Shown: positions 39,400-49,433, counted from the first letter of the stretch. The stretch is DNA of 64,000 nt from Pseudomonas sp. Leaf48 (GCF_001421885.1 NZ_LMLH01000013.1:37649-101648); one strand, 5' to 3'. Numbers and translations: made by a program. The notes: generated by a model not told the origin, from the sequence alone.

Positions 39400-39474
39400 A
39401 TGTCCTGGACAAAACCGGCTTACACCGACCTGCGTATCGGCTTCGAAGTCACCATGTACTTCGCAAGCCGCTGA
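39400..39474 (+). CDS. pqqA: PqqA, precursor peptide of PQQ
   Basis: A 24-residue peptide whose Glu16 and Tyr20 (EVTMY) supply the carbon and nitrogen atoms of pyrroloquinoline quinone. The flanking [13 protein letters not shown] and FASR are typical of the family. The start has GGAG 6 bases upstream. A terminator hairpin follows directly, which explains how the peptide can be made in excess over the enzymes encoded downstream. Confidence 0.97.
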
Positions 39475-39500
39475 TCTCTGCCGTGGCAGATCCGCAGCAC

Positions 39501-39531
39501 AACGCCTCGGTTATCCGAGGCGTTTTATTTT
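39501..39531 (+). terminator. Attenuating terminator between pqqA and pqqB
   Basis: AACGCCTCGG and CCGAGGCGTT form a 10-bp stem with a TTAT loop, followed by TTATTTT. It probably allows partial read-through into pqqB. Confidence 0.9.
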
Positions 39532-39555
39532 CAGCGTTGAAATGATGGAGCACCC

Positions 39556-40467
39556 ATGTTTGTCCAGATTCTAGGTTCCGCTGCCGGCGGCGGTTTCCCC
39601 CAGTGGAACTGCAACTGCGTGAACTGCGCAGGTTTTCGCGATGGCAGCCTGCGGGCCAAGGCGCGGACACAATCTTCCATCGCGATTTCCGATGACGGCG
39701 TGAACTGGGTGCTGTGCAATGCCTCCCCGGACATCCGCGCCCAGCTCCAGAGCTTCGCCCCGATGCAACCGGGCCGTGCCCTGCGCGACACCGGGATTGG
39801 CGCAATCATCCTCATGGACAGCCAGATCGATCACACCACCGGCCTGCTCATGTTGCGTGAAGGTTGCCCGCATCAGGTCTGGTGTACCGACATGGTCCAT
39901 GAGGATCTGAGCAGCGGTTTTCCACTGTTCACCATGCTGAACCACTGGAACGGCGGGCTGAACTGGAACCGCATTGAGCTCGACCAGAGCTTCAGCATCC
40001 CGGCCTGCCCGAACCTGCGATTCACCCCGCTGCCTTTGCGCAGTGCAGCGCCGCCCTACTCGCCACACCGCTTCGACCCGCATCCGGGCGACAACATCGG
40101 CCTGATCGTCGAGGACTTGTCCACCGGCGGCAAACTGTTCTATGCGCCGGGCCTGGGCAAGGTCGATGCATCACTGCTGGAGATCATGGCCGGCAGTGAC
40201 TGCCTGCTGGTCGATGGCACCTTGTGGGACGACGACGAAATGCAGCGCCGTGGCGTCGGCACCCGTACCGGTCGCGAGATGGGCCATCTGGCACAGAATG
40301 GTCCAGGCGGCATGCTCGAAGTGCTGGAGCAGTTGCCCGAACAGCGCAAGGTGCTTATCCACATCAACAACACCAACCCGATTCTCGATGAAGACTCACC
40401 GGAGCGCGCGGAGCTGGATCGGCGCAATGTTGAAGTGGCGTATGACGGCATGAGTATTGTGCTGTAG
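39556..40467 (+). CDS. pqqB: PqqB, metallo-beta-lactamase-fold protein of PQQ biosynthesis
   Basis: PqqB is needed for PQQ production and belongs to the metallo-beta-lactamase fold; it has been proposed to hydroxylate the crosslinked tyrosine or to aid export. The 303-residue protein starts with [20 protein letters not shown], contains the structural Cys pair CNCVNC, the metal-region SQIDHTTGL near residue 92, and [11 protein letters not shown] near the C-terminus. It follows the pqqA terminator and ends just before a REP element. Confidence 0.95.
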   Translation: MFVQILGSAAGGGFPQWNCNCVNCAGFRDGSLRAKARTQSSIAISDDGVNWVLCNASPDIRAQLQSFAPMQPGRALRDTGIGAIILMDSQIDHTTGLLMLREGCPHQVWCTDMVHEDLSSGFPLFTMLNHWNGGLNWNRIELDQSFSIPACPNLRFTPLPLRSAAPPYSPHRFDPHPGDNIGLIVEDLSTGGKLFYAPGLGKVDASLLEIMAGSDCLLVDGTLWDDDEMQRRGVGTRTGREMGHLAQNGPGGMLEVLEQLPEQRKVLIHINNTNPILDEDSPERAELDRRNVEVAYDGMSIVL

Positions 40468-40478
40468 CGGATGCCCCC

Positions 40479-40543
40479 ATCGCTGGCAAGCCAGCTCCCA
40501 CAAAGGAGATCGCATTCCAATGTGGGAGCGGGCTTGCTCGCGA
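40479..40543. repeat. REP-like doublet between pqqB and pqqC
   Basis: A diverged arm (40479-40502) and a good REP core (40521-40543) face each other around 18 bases. Confidence 0.75.
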
Positions 40544-40596
40544 AAACGTCCGACCAGACACCAACGATTTCAACGGTTGTTCCCCGGAGAACCGCA

Positions 40597-41349
40597 ATGA
40601 CCGACATCCCAATGTCCCCCAGCGAATTCGAAGCCGCCCTGCGCGCCAAGGGCGCCTACTACCACATCCATCACCCCTATCACGTGGCGATGTATGAAGG
40701 CAGGGCAACCCGTGAGCAGATCCAGGGCTGGGTTGCCAACCGCTTCTACTACCAGGTGAACATTCCGCTCAAAGACGCGGCCATCCTGGCCAACTGCCCG
40801 GACCGCGAGATCCGCCGCGAGTGGATCCAGCGCCTGCTCGACCATGACGGCGCCCCGGGCGAAGACGGCGGCATCGAAGCCTGGCTGCGCCTGGGCCAGG
40901 CTGTCGGTCTCGACCCGGATCAGTTGCGCTCCCAGGAACTGGTGTTGCCCGGTGTGCGTTTCGCCGTGGACGCCTACGTCAATTTCGCCCGCAGGGCCAG
41001 TTGGCAGGAAGCCGCCAGCAGCTCGCTGACCGAACTGTTCGCGCCGCAGATCCACCAGTCGCGCCTGGACAGCTGGCCACAGCATTACCCCTGGATCGAC
41101 CCGGCCGGCTACGAGTATTTCCGCACTCGCCTGGGCCAGGCGCGGCGCGATGTCGAGCACGGGCTGGCGATCACCCTGCAGCACTACACGACACGGGAAG
41201 GCCAGGAGCGCATGCTGGAAATTCTCCAGTTCAAACTGGACATTCTTTGGAGCATGCTCGATGCCATGAGCATGGCCTACGAACTGAAACGCCCGCCGTA
41301 TCACAGCGTGACCGGGCAACGGGTCTGGCACAAAGGAATCACCTTATGA
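40597..41349 (+). CDS. pqqC: PqqC, pyrroloquinoline-quinone synthase
   Basis: PqqC catalyses the last eight-electron oxidation and ring closure to PQQ using O2 without metal. The 250-residue, all-helical protein shows [18 protein letters not shown] near residue 20, [18 protein letters not shown] near 48, and the [11 protein letters not shown] segment. I start at the ATG 40597 with CGGAGAA upstream; a longer frame reads through the REP and is not real. It overlaps pqqD by four bases (ATGA). Confidence 0.96.
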   Translation: MTDIPMSPSEFEAALRAKGAYYHIHHPYHVAMYEGRATREQIQGWVANRFYYQVNIPLKDAAILANCPDREIRREWIQRLLDHDGAPGEDGGIEAWLRLGQAVGLDPDQLRSQELVLPGVRFAVDAYVNFARRASWQEAASSSLTELFAPQIHQSRLDSWPQHYPWIDPAGYEYFRTRLGQARRDVEHGLAITLQHYTTREGQERMLEILQFKLDILWSMLDAMSMAYELKRPPYHSVTGQRVWHKGITL

Positions 41350-41621
41350 GTTTCGACCGCAGCAAGACCCCGACCTGGCGTCCCGGCTACCGCTTTCAGT
41401 ACGAACCGGCGCAAAAAGGCCATGTGCTGCTGTACCCGGAAGGCATGATCAAACTCAACGAAAGCGCCGCGCTGATCGGCGGATTGATCGACGGCGAGCG
41501 CGATGTCGCGGCGATCATTGCCGAACTCGACCAGCAGTTCCCCGGCGTGCCCGAACTCGGTGACGACATCGAGCAATTCATGGAGGTTGCCCGTGCGCAG
41601 CACTGGATCGAACTTGCCTGA
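41346..41621 (+). CDS. pqqD: PqqD, peptide chaperone of PQQ biosynthesis
   Basis: PqqD binds PqqA and presents it to PqqE (a RiPP recognition element). The 91-residue protein starts with [20 protein letters not shown] and has [20 protein letters not shown], typical of the winged-helix RRE fold. It starts four bases before the pqqC stop, and pqqE begins 29 bases before its own stop, so C, D and E are translated as a tight unit. Confidence 0.95.
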   Translation: MSFDRSKTPTWRPGYRFQYEPAQKGHVLLYPEGMIKLNESAALIGGLIDGERDVAAIIAELDQQFPGVPELGDDIEQFMEVARAQHWIELA

Positions 41622-42765
41622 TTCATCGGTGCAAGTACCGCCCACACCCGAAGTCGGCCTGCCGCTGTGGCTGCTCGCCGAGCTGACGTATCGCTGCCCG
41701 CTGCAATGTCCGTACTGCTCCAATCCACTGGACTTCGCCAAGCAAGGCGAGGAACTGAGCACCGAGCAATGGATCAAGGTATTTCGCGAAGCCCGCGAGA
41801 TGGGCGCCGCACAACTGGGCTTTTCCGGTGGTGAACCGCTGGTGCGCCAGGACCTCGCCGAGCTGATTTCTGAAGCGCGCAAACTGGGGTTCTACACCAA
41901 CCTGATCACCTCCGGCATCGGTCTCACCGAGCAGAAAATCAGTGATTTCAAAAAGGCCGGTCTGGACCACATCCAGATCAGTTTCCAGGCCAGCGACGAG
42001 CAAGTGAATAACCTGTTGGCCGGGTCGAAAAAAGCCTTCGCGCAGAAACTGGAAATGGCCCGCGCCGTGAAAGCCCACGGCTATCCGATGGTGCTGAACT
42101 TCGTCACCCATCGACACAACATTGACCAGATCGACCGCATCATCGAGTTGTGCATTGCCCTTGAAGCGGACTTCGTCGAGCTCGCCACCTGCCAGTTCTA
42201 CGGCTGGGCGCAACTCAATCGAGTCGGGCTGTTGCCGACCCGGGAACAACTGGTGCGGGCCGAGCGCATCACCAACGAATACCGCGCCAGGCTGCAAGCC
42301 CAAGGGCATCCGTGCAAGCTGATTTTCGTCACGCCGGACTACTACGAAGAACGACCGAAAGCCTGCATGAATGGCTGGGGCAGTATTTTTCTCACGGTCA
42401 CGCCGGACGGAACCGCCCTGCCCTGTCACGGTGCCCGGCAGATGCCGGTACAGTTTCCCAACGTGCGCGACCACAGCATGCAGCACATCTGGTACGACTC
42501 GTTCGGCTTCAACCGCTTTCGTGGCTACGACTGGATGCCCGAGCCGTGCCGCTCCTGCGACGAGAAAGAAAAAGATTTCGGCGGCTGCCGCTGCCAGGCA
42601 TTCATGCTCACCGGTGATGCGAGCAATGCCGACCCGGTATGCAGCAAGTCACACCATCACGGCGTGATCCTCAAGGCTCGCGAAGAAGCCGAGCACGCCA
42701 CCCGGACCATCGAACAACTGGCCTTTCGCAATGAACGAAACTCACGCCTCATCGCCAAAAGCTGA
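41593..42765 (+). CDS. pqqE: PqqE, radical SAM enzyme of PQQ biosynthesis
   Basis: PqqE links Glu16 and Tyr20 of PqqA by a C-C bond. The 390-residue protein has the radical SAM motif CPLQCPYC (Cys35, Cys39, Cys42), and a C-terminal SPASM domain with CMNGWGSIF, the CHGAR segment, [17 protein letters not shown] and [10 protein letters not shown] for extra Fe-S clusters. I choose the GTG at 41593, with a full GGAGG 6 bases upstream inside pqqD. The longer frame has no start signal. Overlap with pqqD is 29 bases and with the next gene 35 bases. Confidence 0.94.
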   Translation: MRSTGSNLPDSSVQVPPTPEVGLPLWLLAELTYRCPLQCPYCSNPLDFAKQGEELSTEQWIKVFREAREMGAAQLGFSGGEPLVRQDLAELISEARKLGFYTNLITSGIGLTEQKISDFKKAGLDHIQISFQASDEQVNNLLAGSKKAFAQKLEMARAVKAHGYPMVLNFVTHRHNIDQIDRIIELCIALEADFVELATCQFYGWAQLNRVGLLPTREQLVRAERITNEYRARLQAQGHPCKLIFVTPDYYEERPKACMNGWGSIFLTVTPDGTALPCHGARQMPVQFPNVRDHSMQHIWYDSFGFNRFRGYDWMPEPCRSCDEKEKDFGGCRCQAFMLTGDASNADPVCSKSHHHGVILKAREEAEHATRTIEQLAFRNERNSRLIAKS

Positions 42766-44590
42766 ACCCTTGAGTGCCGCCAAAGCCGTTGCGGCTGGCA
42801 TCGATTTCACCGAACTGCAGGTTGGTGCGCATGGCTTGTTCTGGAACGAATATCGGCCCGCAGACGCTGCGTGCCGGATCTGGCACTGGCACTGGCACTG
42901 GCACAACAATGCGGCGACCTGCCTGACACCCCCGGGTTTCAGTGTGCGCAGTCGGGTGTACGAATACGGCGGCGGGGCGTTTTGCCTGACCGACACTGGC
43001 ATCGTTTTCGTCAACGAAGCGGATCAACAGCTGTACCGCCAATCACTGCAAGGCGAAACACCTGAGCTGCTGACGTCCGGGGAATGCCGTTACGGTGATC
43101 TGCAATTTGCCAATAATCAGGTGCTGGCCGTTGAAGAACATCGCGACCGGCACCGACTGGTGGCGATCGATCTCACCGATGGCGTGCGTCATCTGCTCGC
43201 CGAAGGCGCCGACTTCTACGCGGCGCCGACCCTGAGCCCTGATGCCCGACGTCTGGCCTGGATCGAGTGGAGCAAACCGGATCAACCCTGGACCGCGACC
43301 CGCCTGATGGTTGCCGAACGCCAGGGCGACGGCCGTTATGCCAACCCCCGTTGCGTCGCTGGCAACAGCGCACAGGAGTCCCTGCAACAACCGCGGTTTG
43401 ATACAGATGGCCGCCTGTTTTGCCTGACCGATCGCGGCGGATTCTGGCAGCCATGGGTGGAATCGGCCGTAGGCTTGAGCCCGTTGCCCAGTGCCCCCGC
43501 CGATCATGGCCCCGCGCCCTGGCAACTGGGCGGCTGCACCTGGCTGCCGCTGGACGGAGACACCTATCTGGCCAGCTGGACCGACGGCGGCTTTGGCCGG
43601 CTGGGCTTGTGTGGCGCCAGCAGCGAAGACTTCACCGGCGACTACAGTCGCTTCCGTCATCTCGCTGTGGATAAGCAGTTCATTTACTGCATCGCCGCTT
43701 CGCCCGTCAGCGCCACGGCGGTGATCGCCATCGACCGCCAGACCCGACAGGTAAAGGTCCTGGCCGGTGGCATTGCACCGTTGCCTGCCGAGCAAATCAG
43801 CCGCCCGCGGACCTTGCGCTACCCCAGCGGCTCCGGTGAAGCCCACGGCTTCTTCTACCCGGCGATGACCGGTGAGGCGAAACCTCCACTTGTGGTGTTC
43901 ATCCACGGCGGTCCGACTTCGGCGTGCTACCCGATGCTCGATCCACGCATCCAGTTCTGGGCACAAAGGGGGTTCGCCGTAGCCGACCTCAACTATCGCG
44001 GCAGCAGTGGTTATGGCCGGGCTTATCGCCAGGCCCTGCATCTGAGCTGGGGCGATGTTGACGTAGAGGATGCGTGCGCGGTGGTCGACTATCTCGCCAA
44101 GCGCGGATTGATCGACCGCGACAAGGCATTCATTCGCGGCGGCAGTGCCGGCGGGTACACCACCCTTTGCGCGCTGGCATTCCACAAGGTGTTCCGCGCC
44201 GGCGCCAGCCTTTACGGTGTCAGTGACCCTGTGGCCCTCGGACGGGCGACCCACAAGTTCGAGGGCGATTATCTGGATTGGCTGATTGGCGATCCCGTGC
44301 AGGATGCCGAGCGCTACGCCGCCCGTACGCCACTACTGCATGCGAGCAACATCAGCGTGCCGGTCATATTCTTTCAAGGGGAACTGGACGCCGTGGTCGT
44401 CCCGCAACAGACCCGCGACATGGTCACGGCGTTGCAAGACAACGGCGTACTGGTTGAAGCGCACTACTACGCCGACGAACGTCACGGCTTTCGCAAGGCG
44501 GGTAACCAGGCCCATGCGCTGGAGCAGGAGTGGCTGTTTTATCGGCGGGTGATGGATCAGGGGGGGCTGAGTTCAGGGCAAAGTGCTTGA
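42731..44590 (+). CDS. S9-family prolyl-oligopeptidase-like protein of the pqq cluster
   Basis: A 619-residue protein with a beta-propeller N-terminal half and an alpha/beta-hydrolase C-terminal half. The catalytic Ser lies in [11 protein letters not shown] near residue 471, Asp in GELDAVVVP near 552 and His in ERHGFRKAG near 584. Pseudomonas pqq clusters often carry such a gene (called pqqM in some strains) and it may help process PqqA, which is inference. The ATG lies 35 bases inside pqqE. Residues 51-58 are WHWHWHWH, from four tandem TGGCAC repeats. Confidence 0.87.
   Translation: MNETHASSPKAEPLSAAKAVAAGIDFTELQVGAHGLFWNEYRPADAACRIWHWHWHWHNNAATCLTPPGFSVRSRVYEYGGGAFCLTDTGIVFVNEADQQLYRQSLQGETPELLTSGECRYGDLQFANNQVLAVEEHRDRHRLVAIDLTDGVRHLLAEGADFYAAPTLSPDARRLAWIEWSKPDQPWTATRLMVAERQGDGRYANPRCVAGNSAQESLQQPRFDTDGRLFCLTDRGGFWQPWVESAVGLSPLPSAPADHGPAPWQLGGCTWLPLDGDTYLASWTDGGFGRLGLCGASSEDFTGDYSRFRHLAVDKQFIYCIAASPVSATAVIAIDRQTRQVKVLAGGIAPLPAEQISRPRTLRYPSGSGEAHGFFYPAMTGEAKPPLVVFIHGGPTSACYPMLDPRIQFWAQRGFAVADLNYRGSSGYGRAYRQALHLSWGDVDVEDACAVVDYLAKRGLIDRDKAFIRGGSAGGYTTLCALAFHKVFRAGASLYGVSDPVALGRATHKFEGDYLDWLIGDPVQDAERYAARTPLLHASNISVPVIFFQGELDAVVVPQQTRDMVTALQDNGVLVEAHYYADERHGFRKAGNQAHALEQEWLFYRRVMDQGGLSSGQSA
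42881..42904 (+). repeat. Four tandem TGGCAC hexamers inside the S9 peptidase gene
   Basis: Exact (TGGCAC)4 encoding Trp-His four times. Length change by slippage would keep frame and add or remove WH dipeptides. Confidence 0.95.
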
Positions 44591-44604
44591 AATTTAGCGC
44601 CCCC

Positions 44605-44674
44605 ATCGCGAGCAGGCTCGCTCCCACAAGGTTTTGTGAGCGACGCACTTCCAATGCGGGCCTGCTGGCGAGGG
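44605..44674. repeat. Degenerate REP-like doublet
   Basis: Arms ATCGCGAGCAGGCTCGCTCC and TGCGGGCCTGCTGGCGAGGG resemble diverged REP halves facing each other between two genes. Confidence 0.5.
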
Positions 44675-44697
44675 CTGGTTACCTGACAACGTGTCAC

Positions 44698-44856
44698 TCA
44701 ACGCTTGGCGATGATGTAAACCGCATGCACGATCCCCGGAATATAACCGCACAGTGTCAGCAGGATATTCAGCCAGAACGCCCCGCCGAATCCGACCTGC
44801 AGAAACACGCCCAATGGCGGCAACAGAATGGCAATGATGATTCGAACAAAATCCAT
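44698..44856 (-). CDS. YqaE/Pmp3 family small membrane protein
   Basis: A 52-residue protein with two membrane helices: DFVRIIIAILLPPLGVFLQV and ILLTLCGYIPGIVHAVYII, the hallmark of Pmp3/YqaE proteins, which are linked to membrane potential and salt stress. The ATG has AGGAG 7 bases upstream on the minus strand. The gene is too short for common gene-calling cut-offs. It is transcribed alone, after the terminator of the aminotransferase gene. Confidence 0.9.
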   Translation of the reverse strand: MDFVRIIIAILLPPLGVFLQVGFGGAFWLNILLTLCGYIPGIVHAVYIIAKR

Positions 44857-44955
44857 GGGCTTGCTCCTGGTTGAGGTGGGCTTCTAAAACCCTACAGTTA
44901 ATCGACCGCTACCGTTCGTCAGGGTTCAGTAAAGCATCCCGGGGAAAACCCGGCG

Positions 44956-44996
44956 AAAAAAAACGCCCCACGCCAAAAGAATCAGGCATGGGGCGT
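44956..44996 (-). terminator. Terminator of the aminotransferase gene
   Basis: On the minus strand ACGCCCCATGCC pairs with GGCGTGGGGCGT (one mismatch) and is followed by eight T residues. Confidence 0.88.
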
Positions 44997-45044
44997 GCGT
45001 TATACCGCGAGACGGTTCTGGAATGAGTTGAGGGACGCCTGCGA

Positions 45045-46328
45045 TCAGACGGCAATCCCTTTGCGGCAGTGCAATTGCGCGGTGCGCACGCGGGAGAAGG
45101 CGCGCGTCAGGCGCAGGAGCATTTCGTCGATGCTGGCCTTGCTGACGGTCAGCGCGGGGGTGAAGCGCAGGCAGTCGGTTTGCGGGGCATTGAGCAGCAG
45201 GCCTTCCTGTAGTGCGGCATTGACCACGGCAGCGGCCGAATCGTCAGATAACGTAAGCCCCCAGAGCAGCCCTTGCCCGCGCAATTCGCCGTGTCCGTAG
45301 CGCCAGGACAAACGCCGCAGGCCTTCGCTCAGATACTGGCCGGTTTCTCCCACGTGCTTGAGCAATCCCTTGTCCTGCACGCTCTCGAGCACCGCGAGTG
45401 CCGCTGCGTTCATCAGTGCATTGCCGTGGTGGGTCCCGGTCATTTCACCCATGTCGAAGCAACAGGCTTTGCCCCGCGCCAGCAAAGCGGCCACTGGCAC
45501 CCCACCGCCCAGGCCTTTGCCGAGCACGACGATATCTGCCCGCACGCCGTAGGATTGTTCGGCAAGCAAAGTGCCGCAACGACCGATGCCGGTTTGCACT
45601 TCGTCGAGGATCAACAGGATGCCGAGTTCGCGACACAACCGCTCGACCCCCTTGAGGTAATGCGCGGTGGCAGGGATGACTCCCGCTTCACTCTGGATCG
45701 GCTCAAGCATGATCGCCACGGTCCGCTGATCCACGGCGGCATGCAGTGCCGGCAGGTCATTGAACGGCACGTGGCTGAAACCTGGCAGTTGCGGTTCGAA
45801 GCGGTTGGTCAGTGTCGAACTGTCCGACGCCGAAATAGTCGCCAGGCTACGGCCATGACAGCCGTTATTGGCCACGATGATCCGCGAAGCGCCGCCTCGA
45901 TGCTGTTGACCCCATTTGCGCGCCAGTTTGATCGCCGCTTCACAGGCTTCGCTGCCCGTGTTGAGCAGGTACGCCTGATCGCTGCCGGTACTGGCACACA
46001 GTCTTTCAGCGAGGCTGAGCATGCCACGGTTATGTAATCCAAAACCCGGGTTGATCAGCGATTGGGCCTGCGCCGTGATCGCGTTGACCAATGCCGAGGG
46101 GCTATGGCCCAGGCTGTTGGCGCCACCGCTCTGGGAGAAGTCCAGATAGGCGCGGTCATCACTGTCCCACAACCAGGAACCCTGGCCGCGCGTAAAAACC
46201 TGGGCCGGCCGTTCGACACTCGGCATCAGGTATTCAGTGGATAGACTATCGCTTTGGGATGGCGCGGCGGCGCCCATGACCAGGTCATCAAGGCTGGGCG
46301 TGCTACGGCGTAGACTGAATAGATTCAT
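45045..46328 (-). CDS. Class III PLP-dependent aminotransferase (acetylornithine-type)
   Basis: A 427-residue fold-type I aminotransferase. Motifs are LNTGSEACEAAIKLAR near residue 120 (phosphate and PLP contacts), LILDEVQTGIGRCG near 240, and the PLP lysine in LGKGLGGGVPVAAL near 270. The family covers acetylornithine, 4-aminobutyrate and similar omega-amino donors, so the substrate is open. A comparable gene occurs near pqq clusters in other Pseudomonas. I choose the ATG at 46328, 9 bases after GGGAGG; a TTG two codons upstream is too close. A hairpin covers that ribosome-binding site. A LysR gene is divergent. Confidence 0.85.
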   Translation of the reverse strand: MNLFSLRRSTPSLDDLVMGAAAPSQSDSLSTEYLMPSVERPAQVFTRGQGSWLWDSDDRAYLDFSQSGGANSLGHSPSALVNAITAQAQSLINPGFGLHNRGMLSLAERLCASTGSDQAYLLNTGSEACEAAIKLARKWGQQHRGGASRIIVANNGCHGRSLATISASDSSTLTNRFEPQLPGFSHVPFNDLPALHAAVDQRTVAIMLEPIQSEAGVIPATAHYLKGVERLCRELGILLILDEVQTGIGRCGTLLAEQSYGVRADIVVLGKGLGGGVPVAALLARGKACCFDMGEMTGTHHGNALMNAAALAVLESVQDKGLLKHVGETGQYLSEGLRRLSWRYGHGELRGQGLLWGLTLSDDSAAAVVNAALQEGLLLNAPQTDCLRFTPALTVSKASIDEMLLRLTRAFSRVRTAQLHCRKGIAV

Positions 46329-46333
46329 TGGCA

Positions 46334-46357
46334 AAAACCTCCCAAGAGGTTTTTTGC
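46334..46357. promoter_or_regulatory. Hairpin covering the aminotransferase ribosome-binding site
   Basis: AAAAACCTC and GAGGTTTTT form a near-perfect palindrome with a 4-base loop; on the minus strand it contains GGGAGG, the Shine-Dalgarno of the aminotransferase gene. Confidence 0.5.
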
Positions 46358-46388
46358 GTTACCTATGCAAATGCCATCGAAACAAACA

Positions 46389-46429
46389 GTATTCATCGCG
46401 CTCTGTGGCCCTGTAAGCCTTGTGAATAC
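46389..46429. promoter_or_regulatory. Dyad in the divergent LysR/aminotransferase spacer
   Basis: GTATTCA (46389-46395) and TGAATAC (46423-46429) are inverted copies 27 bases apart in the 169-base spacer. A LysR-type operator is possible but unproven. Confidence 0.3.
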
Positions 46430-46497
46430 AGTTAGACTAGGCTCAGCCAAGGCGTAGAGCCATTTCGATTTCCGAGCATTTTCGATAAGTATTAGTT

Positions 46498-47427
46498 ATG
46501 GATTTTAAGCAACTGCGTTATTTCGTCGCGGTGTATGAAGAAGGTCATGTCGGCCGGGCCGCAGAACGCCTGTCAATCTCCCAGCCGGCGCTGTCGCAAC
46601 AAATCCGCCACCTCGAACAGAACCTCGATGTGAGCCTGTTCGAGCGCAGCAGCAAACGCCTGTTGCCGACCCTCGCGGCCCATACGCTGTACAACCACGC
46701 CCAGCCCCTGCTTGATGGCTTGCAGCGTGCGCGCGAAGCCCTCGGCAACTTCAAGGGGCAGGCGCTGCGCACCCTGGCCATCGGTGTATTGCAGACCGTC
46801 CACTCCAACCTCGTGCCGCAAATGCTTGAGCGCGTGCGCCAGGCGCAGCCGCATCTGGTGGTGCAGATTTACGAGCTGACGGGGCTGGAAATCGAGCGCC
46901 GGCTGCTCAATGGCTCGCTGGACATCGGCATCGGCTACCTGCCGCCCCGTCAGCCGGGCCTGCATGGCGTGATGCTGTATGAGGATGAACTGACCCTGGT
47001 CATCCCGGCGGAGCATCCGTTGCGCGACTTCAAGAAAGTGTCCATCCGTCAGGCCGCCGAGCTGCCGATGTTGTTGCTGGGTGAAGAGTTTCAGATCAGG
47101 CAGATCTGGCAGGCCCAACTGGCAAACCTGGGACGCCGCCCGCAGGTGCAAGCGGAACTGAACAACATGGCGGGGATTCTCGACAGCTTGCCCAACACGC
47201 GACTGGCGACCGTACTGCCCGGGCGCTCACACAAGACCCACGGCACCGATGAACTGCTGTGGAAGCCCCTGAGCGAACCGCGAGTGCCACTGAAAGTCGG
47301 TTTGGTGTGTCGCGATGTGCAACGGCAACAGGCCTCTCTGGCCTTGCTGCGCACGGTGCTGGAAGAAGTGATGAAGGCTCAGGATGAGCGCTTGAACAGC
47401 GCACAGGCTATAGATGGATTGAGCTGA
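46498..47427 (+). CDS. LysR family transcriptional regulator
   Basis: A 309-residue LysR regulator: N-terminal winged HTH (FKQLRYFVAVYEEGHVGRAA, then ISQPALSQQIRHLEQNL), and a C-terminal effector domain with ALAIGVLQTVHSN near residue 95. The effector domain resembles the CynR subgroup. It is divergent from the class III aminotransferase, which is its most likely target. A bidirectional terminator separates it from the convergent acyl-CoA dehydrogenase gene. Confidence 0.9.
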   Translation: MDFKQLRYFVAVYEEGHVGRAAERLSISQPALSQQIRHLEQNLDVSLFERSSKRLLPTLAAHTLYNHAQPLLDGLQRAREALGNFKGQALRTLAIGVLQTVHSNLVPQMLERVRQAQPHLVVQIYELTGLEIERRLLNGSLDIGIGYLPPRQPGLHGVMLYEDELTLVIPAEHPLRDFKKVSIRQAAELPMLLLGEEFQIRQIWQAQLANLGRRPQVQAELNNMAGILDSLPNTRLATVLPGRSHKTHGTDELLWKPLSEPRVPLKVGLVCRDVQRQQASLALLRTVLEEVMKAQDERLNSAQAIDGLS

Positions 47428-47449
47428 GAACTTTTTCGCGGCCAAAAGA

Positions 47450-47472
47450 AAACCCCGCCGAAGCGGGGCTTT
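47450..47472. terminator. Bidirectional terminator between convergent genes
   Basis: CCCCGC and GCGGGG enclose CGAA; T-rich on the minus side (TTTTCTTTT) and weakly on the plus side. Confidence 0.75.
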
Positions 47473-47654
47473 GCAGACTGTTTCCCTGACATCCTTTTCG
47501 CTCCACCGTCCTGGCAGAATCCTACGTGTCCGTGTTGTTGCTTTGCGCTTCCTGCGCTACGTCCATGGCAAGTAGATTAGCCCTGGATCCAATTTGCTTC
47601 TATGGGAGAACAGCAGCACGGCATGTAAGAGAATGCTTACATGCCGTTACAACA

Positions 47655-49433
47655 TCAGAATTGTCCTGCATCCAGCAGGAACAGGGACTCGCTACCGGCC
47701 TTCACCGATGCACTCAACGAATGAATGCGCGGCAGCAGACGGGCGAAATAGAAGCGTGCCGTGCCCATTTTGCTGGCGTAGAAATCGTCCTCGGCTTCTT
47801 TGCCGATGGCGGCCTTGGCCATCAGTGCCCACATGTAGGCGTACGACACGTAACCGAATACCTGCAGATACTCGACCGACGCCGCGCCGATTTCATTCGG
47901 GTTGTTTTTCACTCGGTCCAGCAGCCAGGCGGTCAGTTCGTCGAGGGTGGTCACTGCGTCGTTCAGCGGCTTGGTGAACTCCGCGAGGTCCGCACTGGCG
48001 GTCGATGTGAAGTGACGGATTTCGTCCGCGAACAGGTTGTAGAACGCGCCACCGGTGCCGACGATCTTGCGCCCGACCAGGTCCAGCGCCTGAATGCCGT
48101 TGGTGCCTTCGTAGATCTGGGTAATGCGCACATCGCGCACCAGCTGCTCCTGGCCCCACTCACGGATGTAACCATGGCCGCCGAAAACCTGCTGGCCATG
48201 AACGGTGGTTTCCAGACCGAGGTCGGTCAGGAATGCCTTGGCTACCGGGGTCAGCAGCGCAACCAGATCTTCCGCGCGCTTGCGGGTCGTGGCGTCTTCG
48301 CTGAACTTGGCGGTGTCCAGTTGCATCGCCACATAGGTGGAAAAAGCACGACCGCCTTCGTTCGAGGCTTTCATGGTCAACAGCATGCGACGCACGTCCG
48401 GGTGGACGATGATCGGGTCTGCCACCTTGTCTTTGTTCTGCGCGCCGGTCGGCGAACGGCTTTGCAGACGATCACGGGCGTATTCCACAGCGTTCTGGTA
48501 GGAACGTTCGCCAGTGGCCAGGCCCTGGATACCGACGCCCAGACGCTCGTAGTTCATCATGGTGAACATGGCCGCCAGGCCCTTGTTCGGCTCGCCGACC
48601 AGGTAACCCACGGCTTCGTCGAAGTTCATCACGCAGGTCGCGGACGCCTGGATGCCCATCTTGTGTTCAATAGAGCCGCAGTTCGCCGGGTTGCGTGCGC
48701 CCAGGCTGCCATCGGCATTGACCATGAACTTGGGCACCAGGAACAGCGAGATACCTTTCGGACCCGCCGGTGCGTCCGGCAACTTGGCCAGTACCAGGTG
48801 GATGATGTTTTCGGTCAGGTCGTGTTCGCCACCGGTGATGAAGATCTTGGTGCCGCTGACTTTGTAGGATCCGTCGGCCTGAGGCTCGGCCTTGGTGCGG
48901 ATGATGCCCAGGTCGGTACCGGCGTGCGGTTCGGTCAGGCACATGGAACCGGCCCAGACACCGGCGTACATGTTCGGCAGATAGGCCGCTTTCAGTTCTT
49001 CACTGGCGTGAGCGTTGATCGACAGACAGGCACCGGCGGTCAGCATCGGGTACAAACCGAACGACAGGCTGGCGGAGTTGACCATCTCTTCGACCTGGGC
49101 CGAAACAGCCTTGGGCATGCCCATGCCACCGAACTCCGGATCGCCACCCACACCCACCCAGCCGCCTTCAGCATAGGTCTGATAGGCCTGTGGGAAACCT
49201 GCCGGCGTGGTGACCGCACCGTCCGCCCAATGGCAACCTTCTTCGTCAGCCCCACGGCTCAGGGGCGCGATGCTTTTGCTGGTGACCTTGCCGGCTTCTT
49301 CGAGAATGGCTTCGACAGTTTCTGCATCGACAGTCTCGGCCAGAGCAGGCAACTGGGCCCAGAGTTTGGCGACCTCGAAAACTTCATTGAGGACGAAGCG
49401 CATATCGCGCAGGGGCGCTTTGTAGTCAGCCAT
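47655..49433 (-). CDS. Acyl-CoA dehydrogenase (paralogue 1)
   Basis: A 592-residue flavoprotein that introduces the first double bond in fatty acyl-CoA beta-oxidation. It belongs to the long form with an extra C-terminal domain. Key segments are MCLTEPHAGTDLG and TKIFITGGEHD (FAD contacts), QVFGGHGYIREWG, and YEGTNGIQALD with the catalytic Glu. The ATG at 49433 has GAGG 6 bases upstream and gives the [12 protein letters not shown] opening shared with the next two genes. It resembles the dehydrogenases beside each other in P. aeruginosa (PA0506-PA0508 region). Chain-length preference is not readable. Confidence 0.9.
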   Translation of the reverse strand: MADYKAPLRDMRFVLNEVFEVAKLWAQLPALAETVDAETVEAILEEAGKVTSKSIAPLSRGADEEGCHWADGAVTTPAGFPQAYQTYAEGGWVGVGGDPEFGGMGMPKAVSAQVEEMVNSASLSFGLYPMLTAGACLSINAHASEELKAAYLPNMYAGVWAGSMCLTEPHAGTDLGIIRTKAEPQADGSYKVSGTKIFITGGEHDLTENIIHLVLAKLPDAPAGPKGISLFLVPKFMVNADGSLGARNPANCGSIEHKMGIQASATCVMNFDEAVGYLVGEPNKGLAAMFTMMNYERLGVGIQGLATGERSYQNAVEYARDRLQSRSPTGAQNKDKVADPIIVHPDVRRMLLTMKASNEGGRAFSTYVAMQLDTAKFSEDATTRKRAEDLVALLTPVAKAFLTDLGLETTVHGQQVFGGHGYIREWGQEQLVRDVRITQIYEGTNGIQALDLVGRKIVGTGGAFYNLFADEIRHFTSTASADLAEFTKPLNDAVTTLDELTAWLLDRVKNNPNEIGAASVEYLQVFGYVSYAYMWALMAKAAIGKEAEDDFYASKMGTARFYFARLLPRIHSLSASVKAGSESLFLLDAGQF

